This document shows positions 53,756 to 62,670 of a stretch of 64,000 bases of DNA, piece by piece (position 1 is the first letter of the stretch; every line of letters starts with the position of its first letter). The stretch is from contig NZ_FNOI01000004.1 in assembly GCF_900107015.1 (NCBI RefSeq), positions 186,001 through 250,000 on the forward strand. Reading direction: 5' to 3'. A program made the position numbers and the translations under genes. The notes under the pieces were generated by a model. That model was not told where the DNA came from. It saw nothing but the letters and a program-made list of their open reading frames with translations, and did no database searches. This DNA comes from Litoreibacter albidus. GTDB taxonomy: Bacteria; Pseudomonadota; Alphaproteobacteria; Rhodobacterales; Rhodobacteraceae.

Positions 53756-54535
53756 TTACACCTGACGTTCGACCATCAACTTTTTGATCTGCGAGATCGC
53801 CTTAGCAGGGTTCAGACCCTTGGGGCATGTTTTCGCGCAGTTCATGATGGTGTGGCAGCGGTACAGTTTGAACGGGTCTTCCAACTCGTCCAGACGCTCG
53901 CCCGTGGCTTCGTCGCGGCTGTCGATGATCCAGCGGTAGGCGTGCAGCAGGGCTGCTGGCCCGAGGTAGCGATCACCGTTCCACCAGTAGGATGGGCAGG
54001 ACGTGGAGCAGCAGGCGCACATCACGCATTCATATAGGCCATCCAGCTTGGAACGGTCCTCGATGGACTGGCGCCACTCTTTCTTGGGGCGGTTGGTTTT
54101 GGTTTCCAGCCACGGCATGATGGAGGCGTGCTGCGCATAGAAGTGCGTCAGGTCGGGGATCAAATCCTTAACCACTGGCAGGTGCGGCAACGGGTAGATT
54201 TTAACGTCGCCGGAGATTTCATCCATGCCGTAGATACAAGCCAGCGTGTTGATGCCGTCGATGTTCATCGCGCAAGACCCGCAGATACCTTCGCGGCACG
54301 AGCGGCGGAAGGTCAGCGTCGGGTCAATCTCGTTCTTGATCTTGATCAGCGCGTCCAGAACCATCGGCCCGCACTTGTCCATATCGACGAAATACGTATC
54401 GACAGACGGGTTTTTGCCGTCATCGGGGTTCCAGCGGTAAATCTGGAACTTGCGTACGTTCGTAGCGCCTTCGGGCTTCGGCCACGTTTTGCCGCCCATA
54501 ATTTTCGAATTCTTAGGAAGGGTCAATTGAACCAT
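53756..54535 (-). CDS. sdhB: Succinate dehydrogenase iron-sulfur subunit
   Basis: Complex II subunit carrying [2Fe-2S], [4Fe-4S] and [3Fe-4S] clusters, joining FAD in SdhA to quinone at the membrane. 259 residues with [25 protein letters not shown] (2Fe-2S), [16 protein letters not shown] (4Fe-4S) and [17 protein letters not shown] (3Fe-4S). It ends the sdh operon, but five genes lie between it and sdhA. Confidence 0.97.
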   Translation of the reverse strand: MVQLTLPKNSKIMGGKTWPKPEGATNVRKFQIYRWNPDDGKNPSVDTYFVDMDKCGPMVLDALIKIKNEIDPTLTFRRSCREGICGSCAMNIDGINTLACIYGMDEISGDVKIYPLPHLPVVKDLIPDLTHFYAQHASIMPWLETKTNRPKKEWRQSIEDRSKLDGLYECVMCACCSTSCPSYWWNGDRYLGPAALLHAYRWIIDSRDEATGERLDELEDPFKLYRCHTIMNCAKTCPKGLNPAKAISQIKKLMVERQV

Positions 54536-54552
54536 GTCATGCCTCCTGAGGC

Positions 54553-54957
54553 TTAAGAAAAGTTAGCGAGAGTGCCGCCGGCCACGAAGTGGTTCAGCAG
54601 ACGCACGCGCGTTGTGTGGGAGCTGGCGTTGATCGTTGCCACCTCTTGTTTGGTGAGGACGCGGCGCTTGAAGCCGCGTTTGCTCAGGCAGCGATCTACG
54701 CCACTTGCTTCACCGTTGTACCTGATCTGTTTCTCATTCGCCGCGACGGCAATCGGCCCCAAGAGGACGCCGCCGAACAACACGCCGGACACATAACTGC
54801 CGACGACCGCATTCTGCCCTGCGCGTGGCGCATTTGGCAGGCAGGCGTAATAGGCCTGCCGCGCATCCGCGAGGCTCATTCCTGCTTGCGAGGGCACTGC
54901 GGGGCCAAGGTCGGCGCAGGCGCTGAGGAACAGCAGGGGGATGAGAAATTTCTTCAT
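54553..54957 (-). CDS. Small lipoprotein between sdhA and sdhB (1)
   Basis: 134 residues. A signal with lipobox LFLSAC gives a lipidated Cys at residue 14. The mature part holds [39 protein letters not shown], a glycine-rich hydrophobic stretch, and [23 protein letters not shown]. No function is known. It ends 17 bases before sdhB on the minus strand and begins six bases after the previous lipoprotein gene. Confidence 0.68.
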   Translation of the reverse strand: MKKFLIPLLFLSACADLGPAVPSQAGMSLADARQAYYACLPNAPRAGQNAVVGSYVSGVLFGGVLLGPIAVAANEKQIRYNGEASGVDRCLSKRGFKRRVLTKQEVATINASSHTTRVRLLNHFVAGGTLANFS

Positions 54958-54963
54958 ATCGGT

Positions 54964-55296
54964 TTAAGCCTTTTTCAACAGGAAGGGGGCAAGCCCGTCC
55001 TTCAGCAGACACTGGACCGTGTCTGGGCGGGTGGCGATTTCGATCACCAGTTGGGTTTCTTCGGGGCCAAGCCCTGTCACACCGGCGCGGGCCAGTTGCA
55101 GGATTTCTACGGCGGAGGCGTTGTCGATCACGCAGTCGGTGGCGGGCTCCAACGGCACGCCGGGGAAGCGTTTCGCCAACACGGGGCGCACGGTGTCCTT
55201 GGCTTCCTTGCGGGTCAACTGATCGGCCAAGCCGTCGTCGCCGCAGGCGCTTAGGCCGATCAACGCGGCCATGACGGGAATGAGTATCAGCTTCAT
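54964..55296 (-). CDS. Small lipoprotein between sdhA and sdhB (2)
   Basis: 110 residues from the Met at 55296; lipobox ALIGLSAC. Two further Cys residues occur in the mature region (ATDCVIDNAS and VQCLLKDGL), flanking EILQLARAGVTGLGPEETQLVIEIATRPD. This arrangement resembles the 55991-56287 lipoprotein, suggesting a duplicated gene. It starts within the stop of the FkbM methyltransferase gene (ATGA). Confidence 0.68.
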   Translation of the reverse strand: MKLILIPVMAALIGLSACGDDGLADQLTRKEAKDTVRPVLAKRFPGVPLEPATDCVIDNASAVEILQLARAGVTGLGPEETQLVIEIATRPDTVQCLLKDGLAPFLLKKA

Positions 55297-55985
55297 GCGG
55301 CCCACCTTGTGAACAAAACATCCATGTGGCGCGGTTGCGCCTTCTTGCCCGCATGCGCGGCCATCGCCAGCACGTCGCGGAATTCCAAACCGGCCTTCGC
55401 CAACTCCGCAATTACTGCAGACGGCGGGGCCACGCCCTTGAACCGCTGCGTCACGGACATCTCTAGAATGACGAAGTCGCAGCGCTTCAACGTCTCCGCG
55501 CCGCCTTTCAGGACTTCGAATTCGAAGCCTTCCGTATCTATTTTCAATCCCAAGCGCCCCGGCATGTCGGCGGTCAGCATGTCGAGGGTGATCACCGGCA
55601 CCTCACGCTTGGCAACGGCGGAGAAGCTGCGGGCCAGCTTGTCCGTGCGCTCTCTCAGGCTGGCCATTGCGCCGCCTTTGCCCGGCTCTGTTTCCGGCAC
55701 CGACAGCACGGCCTTGCCCTGCTCCGCCCCAAGGGCCACCGCGCGGAAGTCGAAACTTTTCGGCGCGACACCGGCTTTCACTGCCGCCTCGCATTCCGCT
55801 TGCGGATCGACCAACACGAAGTGCGCCTGCGGGAAGCTGCGGTAAAGCCACGGCGTGCCTTCATGCACGCCCACGTCGATCACGAAGTCCGGCGCGAACT
55901 CATAGGCCTTCAGGTAAGGCGGGCGCGTTTTCCACGGGTGGAGGATAAACCCCTCCTCGCGTGCCGCGCGGCGTATGTCGGCCAC
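55293..55985 (-). CDS. FkbM-family methyltransferase
   Basis: 230 residues from a GTG at 55985 (VADIRRAAREEG). Motif I reads FVIDVGVHEGTPWLYRSFPQAHFVLVDPQAE, and the FkbM hallmark LGLKIDTEGFEFEVLKGGAETL follows, then CDFVILEMSVTQRFKG. These enzymes O-methylate sugars, small molecules or lipids; the acceptor here is unknown. The frame is open further upstream, overlapping the previous lipoprotein genes, but that part is not family sequence. A methyltransferase inside an sdh operon is unexpected. Confidence 0.82.
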   Translation of the reverse strand: MADIRRAAREEGFILHPWKTRPPYLKAYEFAPDFVIDVGVHEGTPWLYRSFPQAHFVLVDPQAECEAAVKAGVAPKSFDFRAVALGAEQGKAVLSVPETEPGKGGAMASLRERTDKLARSFSAVAKREVPVITLDMLTADMPGRLGLKIDTEGFEFEVLKGGAETLKRCDFVILEMSVTQRFKGVAPPSAVIAELAKAGLEFRDVLAMAAHAGKKAQPRHMDVLFTRWAA

Positions 55986-55990
55986 ATCGC

Positions 55991-56287
55991 TCAGAGCAAC
56001 ACCCCGTTGCTGGACATGCAAGCCAAGCTGCCGTCGCGGGTCATGATTTCGGAGATAAGCCCCGTGGTTGCGGCATCCAAGCCATCCTGCGCGGCCAAGC
56101 TTTGCAGTTCTTCCGGCGTGGCAGACTGCGTGCCACAGGCCGCCGCTATCCTTTGCTCTGCGGGGGACAATTGCGGAGACACATCCGCGATGAACTGCGC
56201 AATGCGGCCGCTTTGGTTTTGCGTCGGGGCCTGCGTGGTTGGCACGCCGCAGGCGGCCAGCGCCATCAGAACTGCGAATTTCTTCAT
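55991..56287 (-). CDS. Small lipoprotein between sdhA and sdhB (3)
   Basis: 98 residues. Lipobox LMALAAC at the N terminus. The mature region reads SPAEQRIAAACGTQSATPEELQSLAAQDGLDAATTGLISEIMTRDGSLACMSS, with two Cys placed like those of the 54964-55296 lipoprotein, so they are probably diverged copies. It overlaps the preceding gene by four bases. Confidence 0.68.
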   Translation of the reverse strand: MKKFAVLMALAACGVPTTQAPTQNQSGRIAQFIADVSPQLSPAEQRIAAACGTQSATPEELQSLAAQDGLDAATTGLISEIMTRDGSLACMSSNGVLL

Positions 56288-56577
56288 GTCTTGCCCCCGA
56301 TTGTGACGCCAAACGTCGTAGGTTGCGGCTTACCCGTCACCTTGCGGTCCATACATTCCGCGAAAGCATCATCCGCAGACTGCGGGCGGAACACCTTGTC
56401 GGTGATGGTGATGGAGCCGCGCGCCTTGCCGCCGCCCGTTCCTACTCCGACCCCGATATTACCATGGATACCGTCGGCCAGCCCCACTTCTTCGCGGCAC
56501 TGCTGCGCCGCCCGCTCCGGCGAGACCGGAACAGGGGCGCAGGCCGCCAACATCAACAATGGGGCCAGCCAGCGCAT
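56284..56577 (-). CDS. Small lipoprotein between sdhA and sdhB (4)
   Basis: 97 residues with lipobox LLMLAAC. The mature protein has QQCREEVGLADGIHGNIGVGVGTGGGKARGSITITDKVF and DAFAECMDRKVTG, two Cys about 50 residues apart. The gene begins at the last base of the sdhA stop codon, so it is coupled to sdhA. No function is recognised. Confidence 0.66.
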   Translation of the reverse strand: MRWLAPLLMLAACAPVPVSPERAAQQCREEVGLADGIHGNIGVGVGTGGGKARGSITITDKVFRPQSADDAFAECMDRKVTGKPQPTTFGVTIGGKT

Positions 56578-58382
56578 TAGTATACGCGGGCTTTTGGCGC
56601 GATTTTCTTGAGGTCAATCCCGCCTTCGTCTTGGGTGGTCAACGGGTCAAGGTGAACGCCCCGTGTGCTCAGGTTCACCTTGTTGCCATCGACGTGGGCC
56701 AAGGAGTGCACCCGCCAGTTCACGTCATCCCGATCAGGGTAATCCTCATGCGCATGCGCGCCACGGCTTTCTTTGCGGGCCTCGGCGGCGACTATTGTGG
56801 CCATCGCGTTCGGCATCAGGTTGTCGAGTTCCAGCGTTTCCATCAAGTCGGAGTTCCACACCAAAGACCGGTCGGTCACATTGATGTCGCCCATCTTGGC
56901 GGCAACTGCCGTCATTTTCTCAACACCTTCGGCCAGCGTTTTGTCGGTACGGAACACAGCAGCGTCTGCCTGCATGGTTTTTTGCATCTCCAAGCGCAGC
57001 TCTGCGGTCGATGTGTCCCCTTTGGCGTGGCGGAAGCCGTCGAACCGGTCCAGCGCCGCGTCGATGGCCTTTTGTGGCATCTCGGGGTTCGGGGTGCCCG
57101 GCTTGACGATTTCGGCGGCACGGATCGCAGCCGCGCGGCCAAAGACCACCAAGTCGATCAGGGAGTTGGAGCCGAGACGGTTCGCGCCGTGAACCGACGC
57201 ACAGCCCGCTTCACCAACGGCCATAAGGCCAGGGGCCACGGCTTCGGGGTTGTCTGACGTCGGGTTCAACACCTCACCCCAATAGTTGGTTGGAATGCCG
57301 CCCATGTTGTAATGCACGGTTGGCAGCACTGGGATCGGCTCTTTGTGCAAATCGACGCCCGCAAAGATGCGCGCGCTTTCCGAGATACCCGGCAAACGGA
57401 GCGCCAAAGTTTCCGGTGGCAGGTGATTCAGGTGCAAGTGGATGTGATCCCCCTGCGCGCCAACACCGCGCCCTTCGCGGATTTCCATGGTCATACAGCG
57501 CGATACAACGTCGCGTGACGCCAAATCCTTATAGGTCGGCGCATAGCGCTCCATGAACCGCTCGCCTTCGGAGTTGGTCAGATAGCCCCCCTCCCCGCGT
57601 GCGCCCTCGGTGATCAAACAGCCTGCGCCGTAGATGCCGGTCGGGTGGAATTGCACGAACTCCATGTCCTGCAAAGGCAGACCCGCACGGGCCACCATGC
57701 CGCCGCCGTCGCCTGTGCATGTGTGCGCGGATGTGGCCGAGAAGTAAGCGCGGCCATAGCCGCCCGTGGCCAGCACGACCATCTTGGCGCTGAACAGGTG
57801 CAGCGTGCCGTCGTCCAGCTTCCAGCACATAACACCGGTGCAGACACCTTCGTCGTTCATGATCAGGTCAGTGGCGAAGTATTCAATGTAGAATTCCGCG
57901 TTGTTCTTCAGCGACTGGCCATAAAGCGTGTGCAAAATGGCGTGGCCGGTGCGGTCCGCTGCGGCGCAGGTGCGCTGCACGGGGGGGCCTTCGCCAAACT
58001 CGGTGGTGTGGCCGCCAAACGGACGCTGGTAGATCTTGCCTTCTTCGGTGCGCGAGAACGGAACGCCGTAGTGCTCCAGCTCATATACCGCCTTGGGGGC
58101 TTCGCGCGCCAGATATTCCATCGCGTCCGTGTCGCCCAACCAATCGGAGCCCTTGACGGTGTCATACATGTGCCACTGCCAGTTGTCCGGACCCATGTTC
58201 GACAGCGACGCGGCGATACCGCCCTGTGCGGCGACAGTGTGGGAACGTGTCGGGAAAACCTTGGTCACACAAGCGGTGCGCAGGCCTTGCTCGGCCATGC
58301 CCAGCGTCGCGCGCAGGCCAGCACCACCAGCACCAACCACAACAACATCATATTCGTGAGTTTCGTATTCGTAAGCAGCCAT
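56577..58382 (-). CDS. sdhA: Succinate dehydrogenase flavoprotein subunit
   Basis: Catalytic subunit of complex II, oxidising succinate to fumarate with covalent FAD. 601 residues: [21 protein letters not shown], the FAD-His region [70 protein letters not shown] and [10 protein letters not shown]. It is preceded on the operon by sdhD (18 bases) and followed by the first small lipoprotein gene. Confidence 0.97.
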   Translation of the reverse strand: MAAYEYETHEYDVVVVGAGGAGLRATLGMAEQGLRTACVTKVFPTRSHTVAAQGGIAASLSNMGPDNWQWHMYDTVKGSDWLGDTDAMEYLAREAPKAVYELEHYGVPFSRTEEGKIYQRPFGGHTTEFGEGPPVQRTCAAADRTGHAILHTLYGQSLKNNAEFYIEYFATDLIMNDEGVCTGVMCWKLDDGTLHLFSAKMVVLATGGYGRAYFSATSAHTCTGDGGGMVARAGLPLQDMEFVQFHPTGIYGAGCLITEGARGEGGYLTNSEGERFMERYAPTYKDLASRDVVSRCMTMEIREGRGVGAQGDHIHLHLNHLPPETLALRLPGISESARIFAGVDLHKEPIPVLPTVHYNMGGIPTNYWGEVLNPTSDNPEAVAPGLMAVGEAGCASVHGANRLGSNSLIDLVVFGRAAAIRAAEIVKPGTPNPEMPQKAIDAALDRFDGFRHAKGDTSTAELRLEMQKTMQADAAVFRTDKTLAEGVEKMTAVAAKMGDINVTDRSLVWNSDLMETLELDNLMPNAMATIVAAEARKESRGAHAHEDYPDRDDVNWRVHSLAHVDGNKVNLSTRGVHLDPLTTQDEGGIDLKKIAPKARVY

Positions 58383-58400
58383 AACTTCAGGGCCTTCCGA

Positions 58401-58772
58401 TTAAAGTGCGATGCGCGCAAGCGCGAAAAGGCCGACCGCAATCAGCGTGTAGCAAAAGATGGTGAGACCGATCAGCGTCAGCTTCTGGGCCGCGCCGTGG
58501 ACGTAGTCCTCCACAGCCTCTTTCGCCTCGGACGTGAAATGCACAACCGCCGCGATCAGCGTCAAACCTGTCACGATTGCGGGGAACGGGCGCCCGAAAT
58601 AGGCCAGAACCTCTTCATAGGTGCCGCCAAATCCTGCCCCGAAAACGAGGATGAAAATCGGCGTCATCACGATCAGCGCCACAGAACTGATCATCATGTG
58701 CCAGTGGTGCGTTGTGCCTTGACGACCGGACCCCATGCCCTGCGCGCGTTTTCTGTCTGTTAGATAACTCAT
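58401..58772 (-). CDS. sdhD: Succinate dehydrogenase membrane anchor subunit
   Basis: 123 residues with three helices (MMISSVALIVMTPIFILVFGAG; AIVTGLTLIAAVVHFTSEAKEAVEDY; KLTLIGLTIFCYTLIAVGLFAL). TTHHWHMMISS and HFTSEAKEAVEDYVHG match the SdhD haem/quinone-site pattern. It anchors complex II with SdhC. It starts 11 bases after sdhC. Confidence 0.93.
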   Translation of the reverse strand: MSYLTDRKRAQGMGSGRQGTTHHWHMMISSVALIVMTPIFILVFGAGFGGTYEEVLAYFGRPFPAIVTGLTLIAAVVHFTSEAKEAVEDYVHGAAQKLTLIGLTIFCYTLIAVGLFALARIAL

Positions 58773-58783
58773 AACTCGCGCTC

Positions 58784-59167
58784 CTATACCAAGATGATTG
58801 TAATAAGGGTGAAGACCGTGGCCAGAACGAACATGCCAATCGCCATCTTCTCGGAGGCTTTCACTTCAACGCAGTAGCCCAGATCCCAGATCACGTGACG
58901 CAGCCGGCCCAAGGCGTGGTAAAACAGTGCCCACGTCGCAAGCAACTGCACCAGCTTGCCGATCCAGCTGCCCCATAGGCCATCAATAAACGCAAAGGCA
59001 CTTTCGGAACTGGCGGCGGCGATCAGCCACCAAACGACAAGGGCGGCTGCAACCAGCAGTCCAATGCCCGTAATCCGCACCATAATAGACGACATGGAAG
59101 TCAGTTGCGGGCGGTAGATCATGATGTGAGGGGAAAGCGGTCTGTTTCCCCGATTGACGTCAGCCAT
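58784..59167 (-). CDS. sdhC: Succinate dehydrogenase cytochrome b556 subunit
   Basis: 127 residues with three helices. RPLSPHIMIYRPQLTSMSSIMVRITGIGL and FYHALGRLRHVIWDLGYCVE, which contains the haem-ligand His region, are family-specific. First gene of the operon; the preceding spacer holds the twin GTGATCAC dyad. Confidence 0.94.
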   Translation of the reverse strand: MADVNRGNRPLSPHIMIYRPQLTSMSSIMVRITGIGLLVAAALVVWWLIAAASSESAFAFIDGLWGSWIGKLVQLLATWALFYHALGRLRHVIWDLGYCVEVKASEKMAIGMFVLATVFTLITIILV

Positions 59168-59287
59168 GGCGCGTCCTTCGTTTGCTACGATGTTTGCGCG
59201 CTATCTTTAGACTATTCGCAGACTGAGTCACGCCCCATCCGCCGTCAAATGCGCGGTGATTTGTAGCAATTCAGAAGAATTATCTTT

Positions 59288-59322
59288 TTTGTGATCACGC
59301 TTTTCCGCCGCGTGATCACAAA
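59288..59322. promoter_or_regulatory. Twin GTGATCAC dyad between mch and sdhC
   Basis: TTTGTGATCACGC (59288-59300) and GCGTGATCACAAA (59310-59322) are perfect 13-base inverted repeats. Each arm contains the self-complementary GTGATCAC, with centres 21 bases apart (two helical turns). It lies 38 bases after the mch stop and about 120 bases ahead of the sdhC ATG. No T-run follows on the minus strand, so a two-site operator for sdh is as likely as a terminator for mch. Confidence 0.55.
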
Positions 59323-59359
59323 TTTACGGCGCGCAGGCATCCGCACCGCCAAAGCCCCC

Positions 59360-60391
59360 CTAAACAGGCATCAGCGCCCAGTAATCCAGATCAAGCAGCA
59401 CGTCAGGCAGGTACTTACCGTCGTCGCCTTTCAGGGAGAACGGGGCGGCCTCGGCCTTTTGCGCCACCAGACGCAGGCGGATTGCGCCTATGCCGGGAGC
59501 GTCCGTTTCGGCTATTTCCAGCACTTCGGACCACGCCTTAACCGTATCGCCAGCCCCGCAGGGGTTGGCATGGGCGCCGGAGTTCAGCCCCACGATGATC
59601 TGCGCATTGGCCAAGCCGTTGAACGACAACGCCCGCGCCAAGGAGATTACGTGTCCACCGTAGATCAACCGCCCGCCGTCCCGCGCCGTGCTGTCAAAAT
59701 GCACCTTGGCGGTGTTCTGCCACATGCGGGTGGCCAGCATGTGTTCGGCTTCTTCAATGGTGACGCCGTCCACGTGGTCGATCTTCTCCCCAACCTGATA
59801 GTCGCCCAGCCGGTGCGGCTCCCCCGCTTGGGTGAAATTGTAATCCTCAAAGCTCAGCCCTTCAGGCACCACCAGATCAGCCGCCGAAACAGCATCGGCC
59901 AGCTTTGGCACGACGGTCTCCGGCGCTGGCGCGTCCAGATTGCCTTTGCGCACCATCACCCACCGCACGTAGCTCAACACGTCTTCGCCCAGCTGATTGC
60001 TGCCCGTCGTGCGCACCCAGACGACGCCGGTTTTGCCGTTGGAGTTCTGCTTGACGCCGATCACTTCGGAGCGCGAACTGATGGTGTCGCCCATGTGCAC
60101 AGGCTTCAAAAACCGCCCTTCCGCATAGCCCAGATTGGCGACGGCATTGAGCGAGATATCGGGCACCGTTTTGCCAAACACCGTGTGGAACGCGATCAGG
60201 TCATCCAGCGGGGCCTCGTGCAGACCGCAATCGCGTGCGAACTCGTCGGACGAATAGAAGGCATGACGCGCGGGATAAAGCGCGTGGTACATCGCCCGCT
60301 CCCCACCGGACAGCGTGCGCGGCACCGCGTGCTCCATCACGTCACCAACGGCGTAATCCTCGAAAAAGCGCCCCGCGTTGGTCTTGCTCAT
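59360..60391 (-). CDS. mch: Mesaconyl-CoA hydratase
   Basis: Hydrates mesaconyl-C1-CoA to beta-methylmalyl-CoA in the ethylmalonyl-CoA pathway. 343 residues with two hot-dog/MaoC-like halves: RFFEDYAVGDVMEHAVPRTLSGGERAMYHALYPARHAFYSSDEFARDCG, LIAFHTVFGKTVPDISLNAVANLGYAEGRFL, FEDYNFTQAGEPHRLGDYQVGEKIDH and GGRLIYGGHVISLARALSFNGLAN. The ATG at 60391 overlaps the upstream stop as ATGA. Confidence 0.94.
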   Translation of the reverse strand: MSKTNAGRFFEDYAVGDVMEHAVPRTLSGGERAMYHALYPARHAFYSSDEFARDCGLHEAPLDDLIAFHTVFGKTVPDISLNAVANLGYAEGRFLKPVHMGDTISSRSEVIGVKQNSNGKTGVVWVRTTGSNQLGEDVLSYVRWVMVRKGNLDAPAPETVVPKLADAVSAADLVVPEGLSFEDYNFTQAGEPHRLGDYQVGEKIDHVDGVTIEEAEHMLATRMWQNTAKVHFDSTARDGGRLIYGGHVISLARALSFNGLANAQIIVGLNSGAHANPCGAGDTVKAWSEVLEIAETDAPGIGAIRLRLVAQKAEAAPFSLKGDDGKYLPDVLLDLDYWALMPV

Positions 60392-60594
60392 CACTGCGCC
60401 CCTAGCTTCATGTCTGGGCTGTAATCGGCCTCGATGTCTTTGGTGACGGCTTGGCCGCAGCGCATCACGCCATTGGATGCATCAAAGGCGTAGGTCGGGT
60501 CGCCATACAACTCCCAGCCCTTGGCCAAGGCGTCGGACACCTTGTGGCAGAACGCGGATGTGTCGTCCTCGGTCAGCAAACGGTAAATTTTCAT
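60391..60594 (-). CDS. DUF1737 small protein
   Basis: 67 residues: IYRLLTEDDTSAFCHKVSDALAKGWELYGDPTYAFD, then CGQAVTKDIEADYS. This is the DUF1737 pattern of a single small domain; its function is unknown. It overlaps the nnrU stop (TAATG) and the mch start, so it is coupled between them. The open frame extends upstream but only this ATG fits. Confidence 0.85.
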   Translation of the reverse strand: MKIYRLLTEDDTSAFCHKVSDALAKGWELYGDPTYAFDASNGVMRCGQAVTKDIEADYSPDMKLGAQ

Positions 60595-61166
60595 TATACA
60601 CCTCCGAACGGGCTTACGCCCAACATGACATGGATGCCTGCCACAACGGTGAAGAGCACCAGCGAGATCACAAGCAAAACAATTTCCTTCTTGGCCGGAG
60701 CCTGCGCGGGCGGCGTCCACGGCCCCTCGGCGCGGTTGATCATGATCACCGAGATCACAGCCCACGCCAACATCCCGCCAAACAAGATGATCGACGCCAA
60801 ATCGCCATTTGCCAGCAAGTGGGCGATCGCCCAGATTTTAACAGCCGTTAGCTGCGGGTGGCGGATTTTAGTCCCCAGCCAGACTTTCGCAGGCTTCGCC
60901 GCCGATGCGCCGAATACGTAAAACGCAAGCAACATCAACAGGTTGTTGATGTGGCCGAAAAAGCTCGGCGGATACCATACGGCGATGAAGTCCGCACTGC
61001 GGTACCCCACCACCATCAACACGATGGACAGGATTAACGCGGCGGTGATGACCCCCTTGGAGCCCTCCCCCATCTTGTCGGTCATGGACGCCCGCAGAGC
61101 AGGTGCAAGCCGTTTTAGCCAATGAGCAAAGGCCCAGATCAGGACCCCGAGTATAAGTAGCGTCAT
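60594..61166 (-). CDS. nnrU: NnrU-family membrane protein
   Basis: 190 residues, about five helices (LLILGVLIWAFAHWLKRLAPALR, VITAALILSIVLMVVGYRSADF, NNLLMLLAFYVFGASA, ...). KIRHPQLTAVKIWAIAHLLANGDLASIILFGGMLAWAV is the NnrU signature. NnrU is linked to nitric-oxide/nitrite metabolism in some denitrifiers, but it also occurs alone; no denitrification gene is in the window. It overlaps the mcl2-type gene by four bases. Confidence 0.87.
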   Translation of the reverse strand: MTLLILGVLIWAFAHWLKRLAPALRASMTDKMGEGSKGVITAALILSIVLMVVGYRSADFIAVWYPPSFFGHINNLLMLLAFYVFGASAAKPAKVWLGTKIRHPQLTAVKIWAIAHLLANGDLASIILFGGMLAWAVISVIMINRAEGPWTPPAQAPAKKEIVLLVISLVLFTVVAGIHVMLGVSPFGGV

Positions 61167-62023
61167 GCGCCCTCCAGTAATTTGATTGCATCCGCTTTGG
61201 CCAACAGCCGCGTCGCTGTCTCAACATGCAGGTTTTCCACGATTTTACCATCAACAACCGCAACGCCCTGCCCATCGGCCTTCGCCTGCTCATAGGCATC
61301 TATCTGGCGTCGGGCCAGCTCCAACTCCTCTGTGGAGGGGCCGAAAACTGCGTTGGTGATGGCGACCTGCGCGGGGTGGATCAGCGTTTTGCCGTCAAAT
61401 CCCATGTCGCGGCCCTCCATGCATTCTGCCTGCAACCCGTCGTCATCCTTGAAGGCGTTGTAAACTCCGTCAACGCAGACCAATCCCTGCGCCCGCGCGG
61501 CCAGAAGGCACAGTTGCAGGCTGGTGGTCATCGCGGCGCGCCCGCGCGAGCCGAGGTCTTTGGCAAGGTCGTTCGTGCCCATCACGAAGCCTTCCATCTT
61601 CGGGGCTGCGGCGATTGCGGCAGCGTTCAGGATGCCGCGTGGTGTCTCCATCATCGCCCAGATTTTGGTGTCCCCCGTCACACGCGCCGCCAAATCCGCA
61701 ACGGTGGCGGTGTCTTCGACTTTTGGCAGCAAGATCGCGTCCGGTGCGACGTCAATGAAGGTGGCAAGGTCATCCGCACCCCACGCCGTATCCGCGCCGT
61801 TTACCCGCACGATGCATTTTCGCGGGCCGTAGTCCGCCGTGCGCAGTGTTTCGGCCAGCAATTCGCGGGCGGCGACCTTCTCGTCCGGCGACACCGCGTC
61901 CTCCAGATCGAAGATGATGGCGTCCACAGGCAGGCCTTGCGCCTTTTCCAGTGCCCGCGTTTTTGAACCGGGGATGTAGAGGACCGAGCGATAGGGGTGC
62001 GCGACGTTTTGCATCAAATTCAA
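61163..62023 (-). CDS. mcl2: Malyl-CoA lyase family protein, likely (3S)-malyl-CoA thioesterase (Mcl2 type)
   Basis: 286 residues of the HpcH/HpaI/CitE-like aldolase family: RSVLYIPGSKTRALEKAQGLPVDAIIFDLEDAVSPDEK, ILLPKVEDTATV, MMETPRGILNAAAIA, MGTNDLAKDLGSRGR and GRDMGFDGKTLIHPAQVAI. In Rhodobacter the short 286-residue member Mcl2, encoded near mch, sdh and mdh, is a malyl-CoA thioesterase, whereas Mcl1 is the lyase. This gene matches the length and neighbourhood of Mcl2, so thioesterase is favoured; the lyase activity cannot be excluded from reading. AGGAG precedes the ATG. Confidence 0.87.
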   Translation of the reverse strand: MNLMQNVAHPYRSVLYIPGSKTRALEKAQGLPVDAIIFDLEDAVSPDEKVAARELLAETLRTADYGPRKCIVRVNGADTAWGADDLATFIDVAPDAILLPKVEDTATVADLAARVTGDTKIWAMMETPRGILNAAAIAAAPKMEGFVMGTNDLAKDLGSRGRAAMTTSLQLCLLAARAQGLVCVDGVYNAFKDDDGLQAECMEGRDMGFDGKTLIHPAQVAITNAVFGPSTEELELARRQIDAYEQAKADGQGVAVVDGKIVENLHVETATRLLAKADAIKLLEGA

Positions 62024-62325
62024 CTCCTGTTTTGTTATTTAATTACTCACCACACCACAGCGCAGGCTGCAACAGGTGATTTGCCGCACCGCAGAAAAGC
62101 TGCGACTTCTTGTGGGGTTTCGCCCCGAACCGGATAAATTTGTCCACATTTACCCGTTGCAAAAGCGGCGCGCCGTTCGCCCGCTTAACCTGATCTTTGC
62201 CGTTTTCACCAACCCTGAGCCCGTTGCAGCGAACGACCGTGCGGCCTGAATGGCCTGCCGTTGCTGCCCTTACTGTCTCTGGCCCCGCCGGAATATGGCG
62301 TGTCCCCACCGAAAGGAACGTTAAA
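62024..62325. other. Intergenic spacer, no gene seen
   Basis: 302 bases between the divergent mcl2-type gene and the small secreted protein. No supported gene and no terminator are visible; it presumably holds both promoters. The AT-rich 3' end (TTGTTATTTAATTACTCA) is next to the mcl2 start, and GAAAGGAACG precedes the secreted protein. Confidence 0.6.
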
Positions 62326-62646
62326 ATGACGAAACACCTCTTTGGGCTTTCTCTTGGATTTGTGATCTTGGTTATGGCCGCCAATATGACCGCCGCGCAG
62401 ACGCGCAACATGTGCGCAGACCGCGCCGCCGTCATCACCAAGCTGACCGGCCAATTCGGCGAAACGCGCCGCTCCATCGGGCTGGCGGCAAACAATGGCA
62501 TCGTGGAGCTTCACGCGTCCAGCGACACCGGCACATGGACGATCACCGTGACCCACCCCAACGGGATGACCTGCCTTGTGGCAGCGGGCAACTCCTTCGA
62601 GGTGGTGGAAGAACAGCTTCCCGCAGTCCTTGGTGCCCCCGCCTGA
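62326..62646 (+). CDS. Small secreted hypothetical protein
   Basis: 106 residues from the ATG at 62326 with GAAAGGAACG upstream. The signal peptide (LFGLSLGFVILVMAANMTAA then QTRN) is followed by MCADRAAVITKLTGQFGETRRSIGLAANNGIVELHASSDTGTWTITVTHPNGMTCLVAAGNSFEVVEE, with two Cys that could form a disulfide. It is known only as a hypothetical alphaproteobacterial secreted protein. Confidence 0.75.
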   Translation: MTKHLFGLSLGFVILVMAANMTAAQTRNMCADRAAVITKLTGQFGETRRSIGLAANNGIVELHASSDTGTWTITVTHPNGMTCLVAAGNSFEVVEEQLPAVLGAPA

Positions 62647-62670
62647 TAACACGCCAAAACCTCCCGACGG

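Noticed and set aside
59288-59322. Intrinsic terminator for mch
   Set aside because: The stem is strong, but on the minus strand it is followed by AAAAAAGATAA with no T-run, so I listed it as a regulatory dyad rather than as a terminator.
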